Below the pieces are notes generated by a model, which worked only from the letters and a program-made list of their open reading frames with translations, was not told where the DNA came from and made no database searches. From the NCBI RefSeq assembly GCF_004919085.1, contig NZ_STGL01000009.1, positions 124,001 to 188,000 of the forward strand: a stretch of 64,000 nucleotides of DNA, given 5' to 3'. The translations under genes and the position numbers were made by a program. This document shows, piece after piece, positions 1-7,641 of this stretch. The stretch is from Nocardioides sp. GY 10127 (lineage in GTDB: Bacteria; Actinomycetota; Actinomycetes; Propionibacteriales; Nocardioidaceae). Numbering within the stretch: position 1 is the stretch's first letter; every line of letters starts with the position of its first letter.

Positions 1-1422
1 GACGCGCCGCTCGGCGTCCAGGACGAGCACGGGCTCGCCCATGGACTCGGTGAGCTGGCCGAGCAGCTCCAGGCGCTCGGCGCGCTCGCGGTCACGGCGG
101 ACGAGGGCGTCGAGGAGGCGACGGCGGTCCTCGGTGATGGCGCTGGTCACCAGCGTCACCGTGAGCATGGTGAGGAGGAAGAGCTGGAGGTCGACCACCA
201 GGTCGACGGCGGTGTCGGCGTCGGTGAAGGCCGTCTGCCCCAGCGCCGTCATCACCGTGACGAAGCCCGCGTAGACCAGGGCGTTGAGGAGGGCCAGGAC
301 CGCCGAGAACCGCGCGGCGGTCCACAGCACGGGCAACAGGGCCAGGAAGAGCAGCGCGTGCCGTCCGCCGACCGTGAGCAGGTACGCGCCCGCGGTGAGC
401 GCGCTGACCACGGCCAGCTCGCCCGCGGCGCGGGTCCGCAGGTCGTGGAGCTCGCCGCGGACCGTGCGGCCGTGGGTGCGCTGCACCCGCAGCAGCAGCA
501 CCAGACCGGCGACCACGAGGAGTCCGGTGACCTGCCGGGCCCACCCCGTCACCGTCGCCACGAGCGCGGTGTCCGGGGCGGTGAGGAGGTAGCCCGCGCC
601 GGCGACGAGGGCGCCGGCGAGGCTCGCGACGAGCAGCGCCGCGCCGACGCGGAGCACGACGCGCAGCGAGGACGAGGGGGTGTCCGGCTGTGCCGCGCGG
701 GCCTCGCCGCGCACCAGCCGCAGGGCCTCGGAGCGGTCGAGCAGCGCGGTGGCGACGAGCGTCTGCACGAGGCCGGCGACGAGGGTGACCGCCGCCGTGC
801 GCCAGGAGATCGCGGCGTGGCCCGTGACCGCACCGAGGGCGAGCAGCGTCGCGACCGAGGCGAGGATGCCGAGGACGACGGCCGCCCGACCACGCGGGGT
901 GCGCTGGCCGAGCATCCACAGGACCGCGGCGCCGGCCGCCGGCCAGATCGCGGAGAGCTCCGCGCCGTCCGGGACCGTGAGTCGGCCGAGCACGAAGAGC
1001 GTGACGTAGAGGAGCCCGTGGGCCGCGAAGTCGCGGCGCTGGGCGCGCACGCCCAGCGCCGCCGGGGCGGCGTCGGGGTCGTTCTCCCGGGCGTCCGCGG
1101 GACGGCCTGACGACGGGTCCGCCGGGGGTGCGGGGTCGTGGGCGGGGGACGGGGCCTGGTGCGGGTCAAGGACGCGCTGGGTGGGCACGCCGGCGAGGGT
1201 GCGTGCGGCGGTGGACTCCGCCAGGAGGTCGGAGAGCGGTCGCCGCGGGGCGAGGAGCCGGGTGGTCGCGGGGTCCGGGGGCAGCGACGCGGGTGAGAGG
1301 GGGGTGGGAGGGAACGGGGTCTGCGTCGTGCCGGGGGCGGACGGCGAGGTGCGGGAGCGGGGGGTCTGCTCCGTCTTCGCGGCCGACCCGAACAGGATGC
1401 TCGGGCGCTGCAACACGTCCAT
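1..1422 (-). CDS. MASE1-type integral membrane sensor, C-terminus beyond window
   Basis: Partial gene: 474 codons read from the ATG at 1422 (preceded by GAAAGGACC) to the left window edge without a stop. The first ~110 residues are polar and Pro-rich and probably cytoplasmic. Residues ~125-415 hold about eight hydrophobic segments with the arrangement of a MASE1-like sensory membrane domain. After the last helix a charged linker rich in Arg and Glu (coiled-coil-like) leads into a sequence resembling the start of a PAS domain (GEPVLVLDAERRV) where the window ends. Such membrane-plus-PAS proteins usually end in a GGDEF/EAL or histidine kinase output domain, but that part is not visible, so the output is unknown. 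The gene is transcribed away from the cls-like gene. The family call is by pattern only. Confidence 0.6.
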   Translation of the reverse strand, partial: MDVLQRPSILFGSAAKTEQTPRSRTSPSAPGTTQTPFPPTPLSPASLPPDPATTRLLAPRRPLSDLLAESTAARTLAGVPTQRVLDPHQAPSPAHDPAPPADPSSGRPADARENDPDAAPAALGVRAQRRDFAAHGLLYVTLFVLGRLTVPDGAELSAIWPAAGAAVLWMLGQRTPRGRAAVVLGILASVATLLALGAVTGHAAISWRTAAVTLVAGLVQTLVATALLDRSEALRLVRGEARAAQPDTPSSSLRVVLRVGAALLVASLAGALVAGAGYLLTAPDTALVATVTGWARQVTGLLVVAGLVLLLRVQRTHGRTVRGELHDLRTRAAGELAVVSALTAGAYLLTVGGRHALLFLALLPVLWTAARFSAVLALLNALVYAGFVTVMTALGQTAFTDADTAVDLVVDLQLFLLTMLTVTLVTSAITEDRRRLLDALVRRDRERAERLELLGQLTESMGEPVLVLDAERRV

Positions 1423-1670
1423 GGTCCTTTCGAGGGGGCGTCAGGACCTGTTCCAGGGGGAGGACCGGGCAGGGTGCGGGGGGAGCGGTGACACTGCGCG
1501 GTGGGGTTCCGGCGCTGGGGTTGCCGGGGACCAGGGTCCAACGTCCCGATCTTCGTCAGGTCCTCGTGAAGCCGGGGTGAGGGCGAGCCCGACGGGGATG
1601 GGGATCTTGTGAAGGTACGCCGAACGGAGCGGCGTGGCTACGGGTCGGGGATCGTTAACCGTTTACGTCG

Positions 1671-1703
1671 TCACGGATCGTGATCGGCCCTAGGGTGCGA
1701 GGC
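1671..1703 (+). promoter_or_regulatory. Promoter of the cls-like gene with small dyad, leaderless start
   Basis: TAGGGT at 1691-1696 fits a TANNNT -10 element and lies 7 nt before the GTG at 1704. A dyad TCACG-GAT-CGTGA (1671-1683) sits directly upstream in the spacer/-35 area and could be an operator. The rest of the 281-bp gap (1423-1703) shows no gene. Confidence 0.5.
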
Positions 1704-3200
1704 GTGCAGGAGACGGGGGACCCCGCGGGGTGGGTGGGTTGGGTGGTCGCGATCTGGGCCGTGCTGTGGCTCGGGATCGAGACGGGGCTGCGGGTGTGGG
1801 CGGTCGGGACCGTCCCCCGGGACCGGCGGCCGGGCTCGGCGACCGCGTGGCTGATGCTCATCTTCTGGCTGCCCCTGGTCGGGCTGCCGCTCTTCTGGAT
1901 CATCGGCAGTCCGTGGGTGCGCGGGAAGCGTGAGACCGAGCAGCAGGCGGCCACGGCCGTCCTGGCCGAGAAGACGGTCGCCTTCCCCGTGCTGCCCGAG
2001 GGTGCGGTGGTCGACGAGCACCTGACCTCGGTCGTCCGGATGAACCGGGCCCTGACCGGGCTGCCGTGCGTCACGGGCAGCGTGGTCGACGTCCACCCGG
2101 ACACCGAGCAGGCATTCGCCGCCATGGCCGCGGCCGTCGACTCCGCCCGGCACTTCGTGCACGTCGAGTTCTACATCGCGGCCTGGGACGCCACCACCGC
2201 CCCGGTGTTCGAGGCGCTGTGCCGCGCGGCCCGGCGCGGCGTCGAGGTCCGGTTCCTCATGGACCACCTGGGCTCGCGGGCCTACCCGGGCTTCGCCGAG
2301 CTCGGCCCGCGGCTGGCCGAGGCCGGGATCGAGTGGCACCTGATGATGCCGATCAGCCTGCGCCGTCGGCAGTGGCGCCGCCCCGACCTGCGCAACCACC
2401 GCAAGCTGCTCGTCGTGGACGGCGAGCGCGGCTTCGTCGGCTCCCACAACCTCATCGAGCCCGCCTACGGCAGCGAGAAGAACCGGCGCTCGGGCCGGGC
2501 CTGGCTCGACCTGACCGTCGAGGTCTCCGGCGACGTCGTGACGGAGGTGGCGGCCGTGTTCGCCACCGACTGGTACCTCGAGACCGGCACGGTGCTCCAC
2601 CCGGAGACGTACTTCCCCGACCAGCCCGACCTGGTGCCCGGCGGCGACGCCCACGCGTTCCAGCTGGTGCCGTCGGGGCCGGGCTTCCGCACCGAGCCCA
2701 ACCTGCGGATGTTCACGACGCTCATCCACCAGGCCACGCAGTCGGTGACCGTCACCAGCCCCTACTTCGTCCCGGACGAGGCGCTCCTGTCGGCCATGAC
2801 GTCGGCGGTGCACCGCGGCGTCCGCGTGGAGCTCTTCGTCGGCGAGGAGGCGGACCAGTTCCTCGTCGGGCACGCGCAGCGCTCGTACTACGGCCAGCTG
2901 CTCGAGGCGGGCGTGCAGATCCACCTCTATCCGCCGCCGACGGTGCTGCACAGCAAGTACCTCACCGTCGACGGACGGATCGGGGTGCTCGGCTCGTCCA
3001 ACATGGACTTCCGCAGCTACGCGCTGAACAGCGAGATCATGCTGCTGGCCTTCGGCGGCGACCTCGTGGCCAGGCTCGGGGAGGTGGACGAGTCCTACCG
3101 GTCCGTCTCGCGGGTGCTCACGGCCGAGGAGTGGGCGCGCCAGCCGCGCCGCAAGCGCTGGCTGGACAACGCCTGCCGGCTCACCGCCGCGCTGATGTGA
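1704..3200 (+). CDS. cls: Cardiolipin synthase-like phospholipase D family protein
   Basis: 498 residues. Two N-terminal membrane helices (residues ~10-30 and ~45-65) are followed by two phospholipase D half-domains. Each carries an HKD motif: RNHRKLLVVDG around residue 232 and HSKYLTVDGRIGVLGSSN around residue 417, giving the His and Lys pair expected of a catalytic dimeric fold. This is the usual architecture and length of bacterial cardiolipin synthase, which joins two phosphatidylglycerols at the inner face of the membrane. A GTG at 1680 is in frame, but the -10 element lies between it and the GTG at 1704, so 1704 is preferred as a leaderless start. It stands alone, convergent with the small gene at 3270-3560. 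Actinobacteria can also make cardiolipin by a CDP-alcohol phosphatidyltransferase, so substrate identity is inferred. Confidence 0.85.
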   Translation: MQETGDPAGWVGWVVAIWAVLWLGIETGLRVWAVGTVPRDRRPGSATAWLMLIFWLPLVGLPLFWIIGSPWVRGKRETEQQAATAVLAEKTVAFPVLPEGAVVDEHLTSVVRMNRALTGLPCVTGSVVDVHPDTEQAFAAMAAAVDSARHFVHVEFYIAAWDATTAPVFEALCRAARRGVEVRFLMDHLGSRAYPGFAELGPRLAEAGIEWHLMMPISLRRRQWRRPDLRNHRKLLVVDGERGFVGSHNLIEPAYGSEKNRRSGRAWLDLTVEVSGDVVTEVAAVFATDWYLETGTVLHPETYFPDQPDLVPGGDAHAFQLVPSGPGFRTEPNLRMFTTLIHQATQSVTVTSPYFVPDEALLSAMTSAVHRGVRVELFVGEEADQFLVGHAQRSYYGQLLEAGVQIHLYPPPTVLHSKYLTVDGRIGVLGSSNMDFRSYALNSEIMLLAFGGDLVARLGEVDESYRSVSRVLTAEEWARQPRRKRWLDNACRLTAALM

Positions 3201-3269
3201 CGCGCCGGTTCTCGGTCCGGTGCTGGGTCCGGGGCTCGGTCCGGGCTCCGGGCCGCGGACCCGACCGGT

Positions 3270-3560
3270 TCAGACCAGCGCCTCGAGGAGCTCGTCCATC
3301 CGGGCCACGTAGGCCTCGGGGCTGAGCGAGCCCGCGGTGAGCCCGCGGCGGGCGGCGAGCAGCTGGAGGTGGACCGGGGCGGTGACCTCGGGCCGGGTGC
3401 GCTCGGCGGCGGCGAGCTCGCGCGTGAGTCGGCGGGTGAGACGGGCGCCCTCGGCGAGGACGGTCTCGTTGCCGGCGTCCTGCGCGGGCGTGGCGGGGGA
3501 CGGGGAGTCGGGTGAGGTCAGGGGCACGTCACGGCGGTGCCCCGGGTCGAGGGTGTTCAT
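3270..3560 (-). CDS. Small uncharacterised protein with SHOCT-like C-terminus
   Basis: 96 residues starting at ATG 3560 with GGAAGAG six bases upstream. The first ~30 residues are Pro/Ser-rich and probably disordered. The remainder is predicted helical, and the last ~20 residues (LSPEAYVARMDELLEALV) resemble a short C-terminal oligomerisation-type helix pair such as SHOCT. It has no signal peptide or membrane segment. It lies 83 bp downstream of the alanine dehydrogenase gene on the same strand and could be co-transcribed with it. I do not recognise a function. Confidence 0.6.
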   Translation of the reverse strand: MNTLDPGHRRDVPLTSPDSPSPATPAQDAGNETVLAEGARLTRRLTRELAAAERTRPEVTAPVHLQLLAARRGLTAGSLSPEAYVARMDELLEALV

Positions 3561-3643
3561 GCGCTCTTCCGGGTGGTGCGAACGAAGGCCGGCGGCCGAG
3601 GGAGAACCTCGGCGGCCGGCCTTCGGGGACGCGCTGGGGTGCG

Positions 3644-4759
3644 TCAGGCGAGGACCTCGTCGAGGGAGACAGCATCGTACCCGGTGGCCTCGGCCACGGG
3701 CGCGTTCGTGATCTTCCCGGCGAAGGTGTTCAGGCCCTTGGCGAGGCCGGCGTTGCCGCGCATGGCGTCCTTCCAGCCCTTGTTCGCGAGCGCCACGGCG
3801 TAGGGCAGCGTCGCGTTGGTGAGGGCGTAGGTGGACGTGACCGGGACGGCGCCCGGCATGTTCGCCACGCAGTAGAACGTGGAGTTGTGGACCTCGAAGG
3901 TGGGGTCGTCGTGCGTGGTGGCACGGGTGTCCTCGAAGCAGCCGCCCTGGTCGACCGCGATGTCGACGAGCACGGAGCCCGGCTTCATGTTCGCGACGAG
4001 CTCGTTGGTGACCAGCTTGGGGGCCGCGGCGCCCGGGATGAGGACGGCACCGATGACCAGGTCGGCGGTGGTGACGTGCTGCTCGATGGCGAGCTTCGAG
4101 GAGGCCAGGCCGTGGACCCGGTTGTCGTAGCGCCAGAACGACATGCGCAGCTTGTCGAGGTCGGTGTCGAGCAGGGTGACGTCCGCGCCCATGCCGAGGG
4201 CGATGTTGGCGGCGTTCTGGCCGGAGACACCGGCGCCGATGACGACGACCTTGGCGTTGGCGACGCCGCCGATGCCGCCGAGCAGGACGCCGCGTCCGCC
4301 CTGGGCCTTCATCAGCGAGTGCGCGCCGACCTGCGGGGCCAGGCAGCCCGCGACCTCGGACATCGGGTAGAGCAGCGGCAGCGCGCCGGAGGCGAGCTGG
4401 ACGGTCTCGTAGGCGACGCCGGTGGTGCCGCGCTTGACGAGCTCGTCGGTGAGGCCCTGGTCGGCCGCGAGGTGGAGGTAGGTGAAGAGGGTCAGGTCGT
4501 CGCGGAGGCGGTGGTACTCCTCGGCGACGGGCTCCTTGACCTTCATGACCATCTCGGCGTCGCCCCACGTGGTGTCGGCGTCGGGGGTGATGGTCGCGCC
4601 GGCGGCGACGTAGTCGGCGTCGGAGATCTGCGAGCCCAGGCCGGCGCCGGCCTGGACGAGCACCTCGTGGCCGTGGGCGGTGAGCTCGGCGACGCCGAGC
4701 GGGGTGATGCCCACGCGGTACTCGCGGTTCTTGACCTCGGTGGGGACGCCGATCTTCAC
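3644..4759 (-). CDS. ald: Alanine dehydrogenase
   Basis: 371 residues, the same length as the mycobacterial enzyme. It oxidatively deaminates L-alanine to pyruvate and ammonia with NAD+, or runs in reverse under low oxygen. The N-terminus (MKIGVPTEVKNREYRVG) holds the substrate-binding Arg/Lys region. The Rossmann motif VVVIGAGVSGQNAA lies mid-protein, and the DIAVDQGGCFE segment typical of the family follows. An in-frame ATG at 4771 exists, but GGAG lies downstream of it and is spaced six bases from the GTG at 4759, which also gives the family N-terminus, so 4759 is chosen. It is divergent from an Lrp/AsnC regulator, as ald and aldR are in mycobacteria, implying alanine-responsive control. 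Confidence 0.95.
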   Translation of the reverse strand: MKIGVPTEVKNREYRVGITPLGVAELTAHGHEVLVQAGAGLGSQISDADYVAAGATITPDADTTWGDAEMVMKVKEPVAEEYHRLRDDLTLFTYLHLAADQGLTDELVKRGTTGVAYETVQLASGALPLLYPMSEVAGCLAPQVGAHSLMKAQGGRGVLLGGIGGVANAKVVVIGAGVSGQNAANIALGMGADVTLLDTDLDKLRMSFWRYDNRVHGLASSKLAIEQHVTTADLVIGAVLIPGAAAPKLVTNELVANMKPGSVLVDIAVDQGGCFEDTRATTHDDPTFEVHNSTFYCVANMPGAVPVTSTYALTNATLPYAVALANKGWKDAMRGNAGLAKGLNTFAGKITNAPVAEATGYDAVSLDEVLA

Positions 4760-4981
4760 TTTCGACTCCATTCGTGGGAGGGGTTCGGTGGGAGGCGTGC
4801 CGCGGCCGTGGACCAGCGCCGCACGGGTCGCCTCGTGCAGCCCCACTGTGGTCCTCTTCGGCGGCCGAGCGCCAGTGGCCGCGTGGGTGATTCGGTCAGG
4901 GCGTCGATCTTCCGACTATTCTTCGATCCGAGCCACCGGGGCCGCCTGGTCGGCTGAAGATCCTTCGAGGAGGCCGCACGA
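4760..4981. promoter_or_regulatory. Divergent ald/Lrp control region
   Basis: 222 bp between the divergent genes. The arms GATCTTC (4906-4912) and GAAGATC (4956-4962) form a widely spaced dyad, with a further TTCGATC at 4922-4928, plausible for a wrapping Lrp-type octamer. The regulator's ribosome site GAGGAGG is near 4966. Site assignment is inference. Confidence 0.4.
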
Positions 4982-5509
4982 ATGGACGCCCAGCCCACCA
5001 CCGTGACCGCCCCGTCCGCCCCGTCCGCCCCGTCCGCCCCGCCCGTCCTGGACGACGTCGACGCCGCGATCCTCGAGGTCCTCGCGGTCGACGGGCGGAT
5101 CGCCAACAACGCGCTCGCCGAGCGGGTGGGCGTCGCGCCGTCCACGTGCCTGGCGCGGGTGCGGGCGCTGCGCGAGCGCGGGGTGATCCGGGGGTTCGCC
5201 GCCGACATCGACCCCGCCGCCCTCGGCCACCCCATCCAGGCGATCATCGCCGTCGAGATGGCCTCCCACGCCCGGGACCGGCTCATGGCCTTCATGGACG
5301 AGGCACGGACCATGCGCGAGGTGCTCAACGTCTACCTGCTCGGTGGCGAGGCCGACTTCTTCCTCCATGTCGCCGCCCGCTCCGTCGAGGAGCTGCACGA
5401 GGTCGTCATCGGCCGGCTCTCCGGCAACCCCGACGTCGCCTCCACCCGCACGAGCCTGGTGTTCAAGTACGCGCGCTCCGGCCGCGTGCCGCTGTCGTCC
5501 GGTCGCTGA
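4982..5509 (+). CDS. aldR: Lrp/AsnC-family transcriptional regulator, probable alanine-responsive regulator of ald
   Basis: 175 residues. A Ser/Ala/Pro-rich tail of ~20 residues is encoded by a 9-bp direct repeat (about 5010-5044, PSAPSAPSAP). The winged helix-turn-helix occupies residues ~22-80 (DAAILEVLAVDGRIANNALA, then VAPSTCLARVRALRERGVI). The C-terminal RAM/AsnC ligand domain covers ~85-165, with the GGEADFFLHV segment that forms the ligand pocket. The ATG follows GAGGAGG at good spacing. Divergent placement next to alanine dehydrogenase matches AldR of mycobacteria, which activates ald when alanine is present. The symbol rests on context rather than proven orthology. The variable repeat at the N-terminus may differ between strains. 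Confidence 0.8.
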   Translation: MDAQPTTVTAPSAPSAPSAPPVLDDVDAAILEVLAVDGRIANNALAERVGVAPSTCLARVRALRERGVIRGFAADIDPAALGHPIQAIIAVEMASHARDRLMAFMDEARTMREVLNVYLLGGEADFFLHVAARSVEELHEVVIGRLSGNPDVASTRTSLVFKYARSGRVPLSSGR

Positions 5510-5548
5510 CCGCCGTGGTGGCGCCCTGGTCTGGAAGTGAGCCATGAG

Positions 5549-5606
5549 GTGTCCACAGGGCTGGCGTGATGGGGTTGTTTCCACAGTTCAGCGGGGGTTG
5601 TCCACC
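5549..5606 (+). repeat. Three DnaA-box-like TCCAC motifs upstream of the DUF222 gene
   Basis: GTGTCCACA (5549-5557), TTTCCACAG (5578-5586) and TTGTCCACC (5598-5606) occur within 58 bp, all on the same strand. They resemble the actinobacterial DnaA box TTGTCCACA with one or two mismatches. No dnaA or dnaN is nearby, so a replication origin is unlikely; they may be a conserved part of the element carrying the DUF222 gene. Confidence 0.45.
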
Positions 5607-5677
5607 GGTTCCGTCCCGGGAAGACGGGTGTGGTGGGACCGGTCCCGTTCCCGGGGCTTGTCAGGGTCTGACTGTCG

Positions 5678-7099
5678 GTGCCGGGTGGTTGCGTGGTGGT
5701 CGTGAAGCGACGCGGGGACGACGAGTGCGGTGGGCCCGGTGGGTGGGCGGTGCCGGGGGAGCCGGTGCCGCATCCGTTGCTGCGCGCGTTGGCTGAGGTG
5801 GACGTGACGGTGGGGCGTGCGTTGGGGGTGTCGTCGGCGGGTCTGGGTGAGGTCGAGGCGGGGGAGGCGCTGTTGGGGGTGACCGCGTTGGAGGCGCGGG
5901 TGGCTGCGTTGCGGTCGGTGGTGACGGCGCGGGCCGAGGCGGTGGGGGTGGGGTCGGCGTCGGGTGCGCCGAGTGCGGCGGCGTGGTTGGCGAACCGGTC
6001 TGGTGTCTCGGGTGCGCAGGCGCGGCGGCGGTCGCGGTTGGCGCGGGCGGTGGAGGGGTTCTCGCGGCTGGCGGGGGTCTTCGCGCGGGGTCTGGTCACC
6101 GAGGCGCAGGTCGAGGTGGTGGTGGTGGCCTTGGCTGATCTGCCGGCGGGGTTGGAGGGGTGGGTGTACGCGGCGGCGGAGGAGCTGATGGTGGAGGCCG
6201 CGGTGGACACCAGTGCGTTGCGGGGTGGGCAGATGGCGTTGGACCCGGTGCGGTTGAAGCGGCTGGGGAGCGAGCTGCTGACCCGGGTGGCCCCGGAGGT
6301 CGGGGAGGCGCGTGAGGCGAAGGTGCTGGCTGATCAGGAGCGGGTGGCGTGGGAGAACGCGGACCTGCGGTTGCGGCACGACGGGCAGGGGTTCACGTGG
6401 GGCACGTTCCGGATCCCGGTGGCGCAGGGGGAGCAGCTGGAGCGGGTGCTGCAGGCCTTGGCGTCCCCGGAGCACCACCGCACCACCGGCCGGGCCGGGG
6501 GGATCGAGCCTGGCGCGGGCGAGGGGTCTGGCGAGGGTGGCGGTGAGGCGTCTGGTGAGGCCGGGCGGGGGCGGGGCTGGTGGGTGCGGCCGTACCGGTT
6601 GCGCCTGGGGCAGGCGTTCGCGGAGTGGATCGATCGGTTCCCGGCGGAGCGGTTGCCGTCCTCGGGTGGGGTGGCGGCGCGGGTGGTGGTGACGATGACG
6701 CTGGCGGACCTGGTGGGCACGGCGCGGTCGGTCACGTTGGACACCGGGACGCGGGTCAGTGCGGGTCAGGCGCGGCGGTGGGTGTGTGAGGCGGGTCTGG
6801 TGCCGGCGGTGCTGGGCGGCAAGGGCGAGGTGCTGGACCTGGGCAGGGCGCAGCGGTTCCACACCCCCGCGCAGCGGTTGGCGTTGGGGCTGCGGGACCG
6901 GGGGTGCACGGTCGAGGGGTGCGGGGCGCCGCCGGCGTACTGCCACGCCCATCACGAGACACCGTGGTCGCAGGGCGGGGCCACGAGCGTGGAGGGTGCG
7001 CGGCTGTTGTGTCCGCACCACCATCGGCGGGTCCATGACCCCGGCTACCGGGTCGAGCCCGCGTCCGCGGGACGTATCCGCCTGCACCGGCGGACGTGA
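5678..7099 (+). CDS. DUF222 domain protein with C-terminal HNH nuclease-like region (13E12 repeat family)
   Basis: About 473 residues if begun at GTG 5678; the start is uncertain because several GTGs follow and no clear ribosome site exists. Residues ~30-330 match the DUF222 helical region found in multicopy actinobacterial 13E12-type proteins. The C-terminus has an HNH-like zinc region (CTVEGCGAPPAYCHAHHETP, then CPHHHRRVHD). The usual central Asn before LC appears as Gly (VEGARLLC), so nuclease activity is doubtful. Base usage differs from neighbours: codons ending in G with many TTG, GTG and GCG are prominent, against the C-rich third positions around it. This family is thought to spread as repeated or mobile-associated genes; its true role is unknown. 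Confidence 0.85.
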   Translation: MPGGCVVVVKRRGDDECGGPGGWAVPGEPVPHPLLRALAEVDVTVGRALGVSSAGLGEVEAGEALLGVTALEARVAALRSVVTARAEAVGVGSASGAPSAAAWLANRSGVSGAQARRRSRLARAVEGFSRLAGVFARGLVTEAQVEVVVVALADLPAGLEGWVYAAAEELMVEAAVDTSALRGGQMALDPVRLKRLGSELLTRVAPEVGEAREAKVLADQERVAWENADLRLRHDGQGFTWGTFRIPVAQGEQLERVLQALASPEHHRTTGRAGGIEPGAGEGSGEGGGEASGEAGRGRGWWVRPYRLRLGQAFAEWIDRFPAERLPSSGGVAARVVVTMTLADLVGTARSVTLDTGTRVSAGQARRWVCEAGLVPAVLGGKGEVLDLGRAQRFHTPAQRLALGLRDRGCTVEGCGAPPAYCHAHHETPWSQGGATSVEGARLLCPHHHRRVHDPGYRVEPASAGRIRLHRRT

Positions 7100-7256
7100 G
7101 CGGCGCCCGCGCTCCCGCGACCCCCCCGCACCATCACGACCTCCGGCCCGCCGGCACGGAGGCCACCGGCGCGCACCCAGAGCGCAGAGGCCCGGGAGCC
7201 CTGGCCGAGGCCCCGCACTCCGGAACACCGCGCCCGGCCAAGGCGTTGCAGGCGGC

Positions 7257-7628
7257 ATGGAGAGGCGCGGGTACCACGACCGATACACCTGGGCGCAGTC
7301 GCTCTTCGGCATGAAGGACTTCCGGGGTGCCGTGAAGGAGCTGGAGTCGCTGCTGGCGGAGCTGGCGGTCGACGAGGACGCCGGCCGGGCCGGCGTGACC
7401 GACGCCCGGCTGCTGCTGGCGCGCGCCTACTACCACTCGGCCAGCCTCGGGCGGGCGGAGGAGACGGCCCGTGCCGTCCTCGCGGAGGACCCCACCGACG
7501 CCTACGCCTGCCTGCTGCTCAGCCGGACCCTGGAGCGCCAGTCCCGACCCGAGGAGGCGCAGATGCTGCTGCGTCGCGCGGCCGTCCTGGGCGCGCCCGG
7601 CACCAGCCTCGACGACCTGGACGGCTGA
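7257..7628 (+). CDS. Small tetratricopeptide-repeat protein
   Basis: 123 residues from ATG 7257, soluble, with no signal sequence. Three helix pairs fit TPR units: residues ~12-38 (TWAQSLFGMKDFRGAVKELE), ~45-80 (LLLARAYYHSASLGRAEETA) and ~80-112 (AYACLLLSRTLERQSRPEEA). Proteins of this size with tandem TPRs occur widely in actinobacteria and are presumed adaptor or scaffold proteins. It sits 157 bp after the DUF222 gene and is convergent with the FAD oxidoreductase, 13 bp from its stop, leaving little room for a terminator. No partner can be inferred from the neighbourhood. Confidence 0.75.
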   Translation: MERRGYHDRYTWAQSLFGMKDFRGAVKELESLLAELAVDEDAGRAGVTDARLLLARAYYHSASLGRAEETARAVLAEDPTDAYACLLLSRTLERQSRPEEAQMLLRRAAVLGAPGTSLDDLDG

Positions 7629-7641
7629 GCCGCCGCCAGCC

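Noticed and set aside
4756..5328. 190-codon minus-strand frame starting inside the Lrp gene
   Set aside because: It covers the divergent promoter and is antisense to a well-conserved Lrp/AsnC protein.
5549..5606. Replication origin based on DnaA-box-like motifs
   Set aside because: Only three imperfect boxes, no AT-rich unwinding region, and no dnaA, dnaN or recF nearby.
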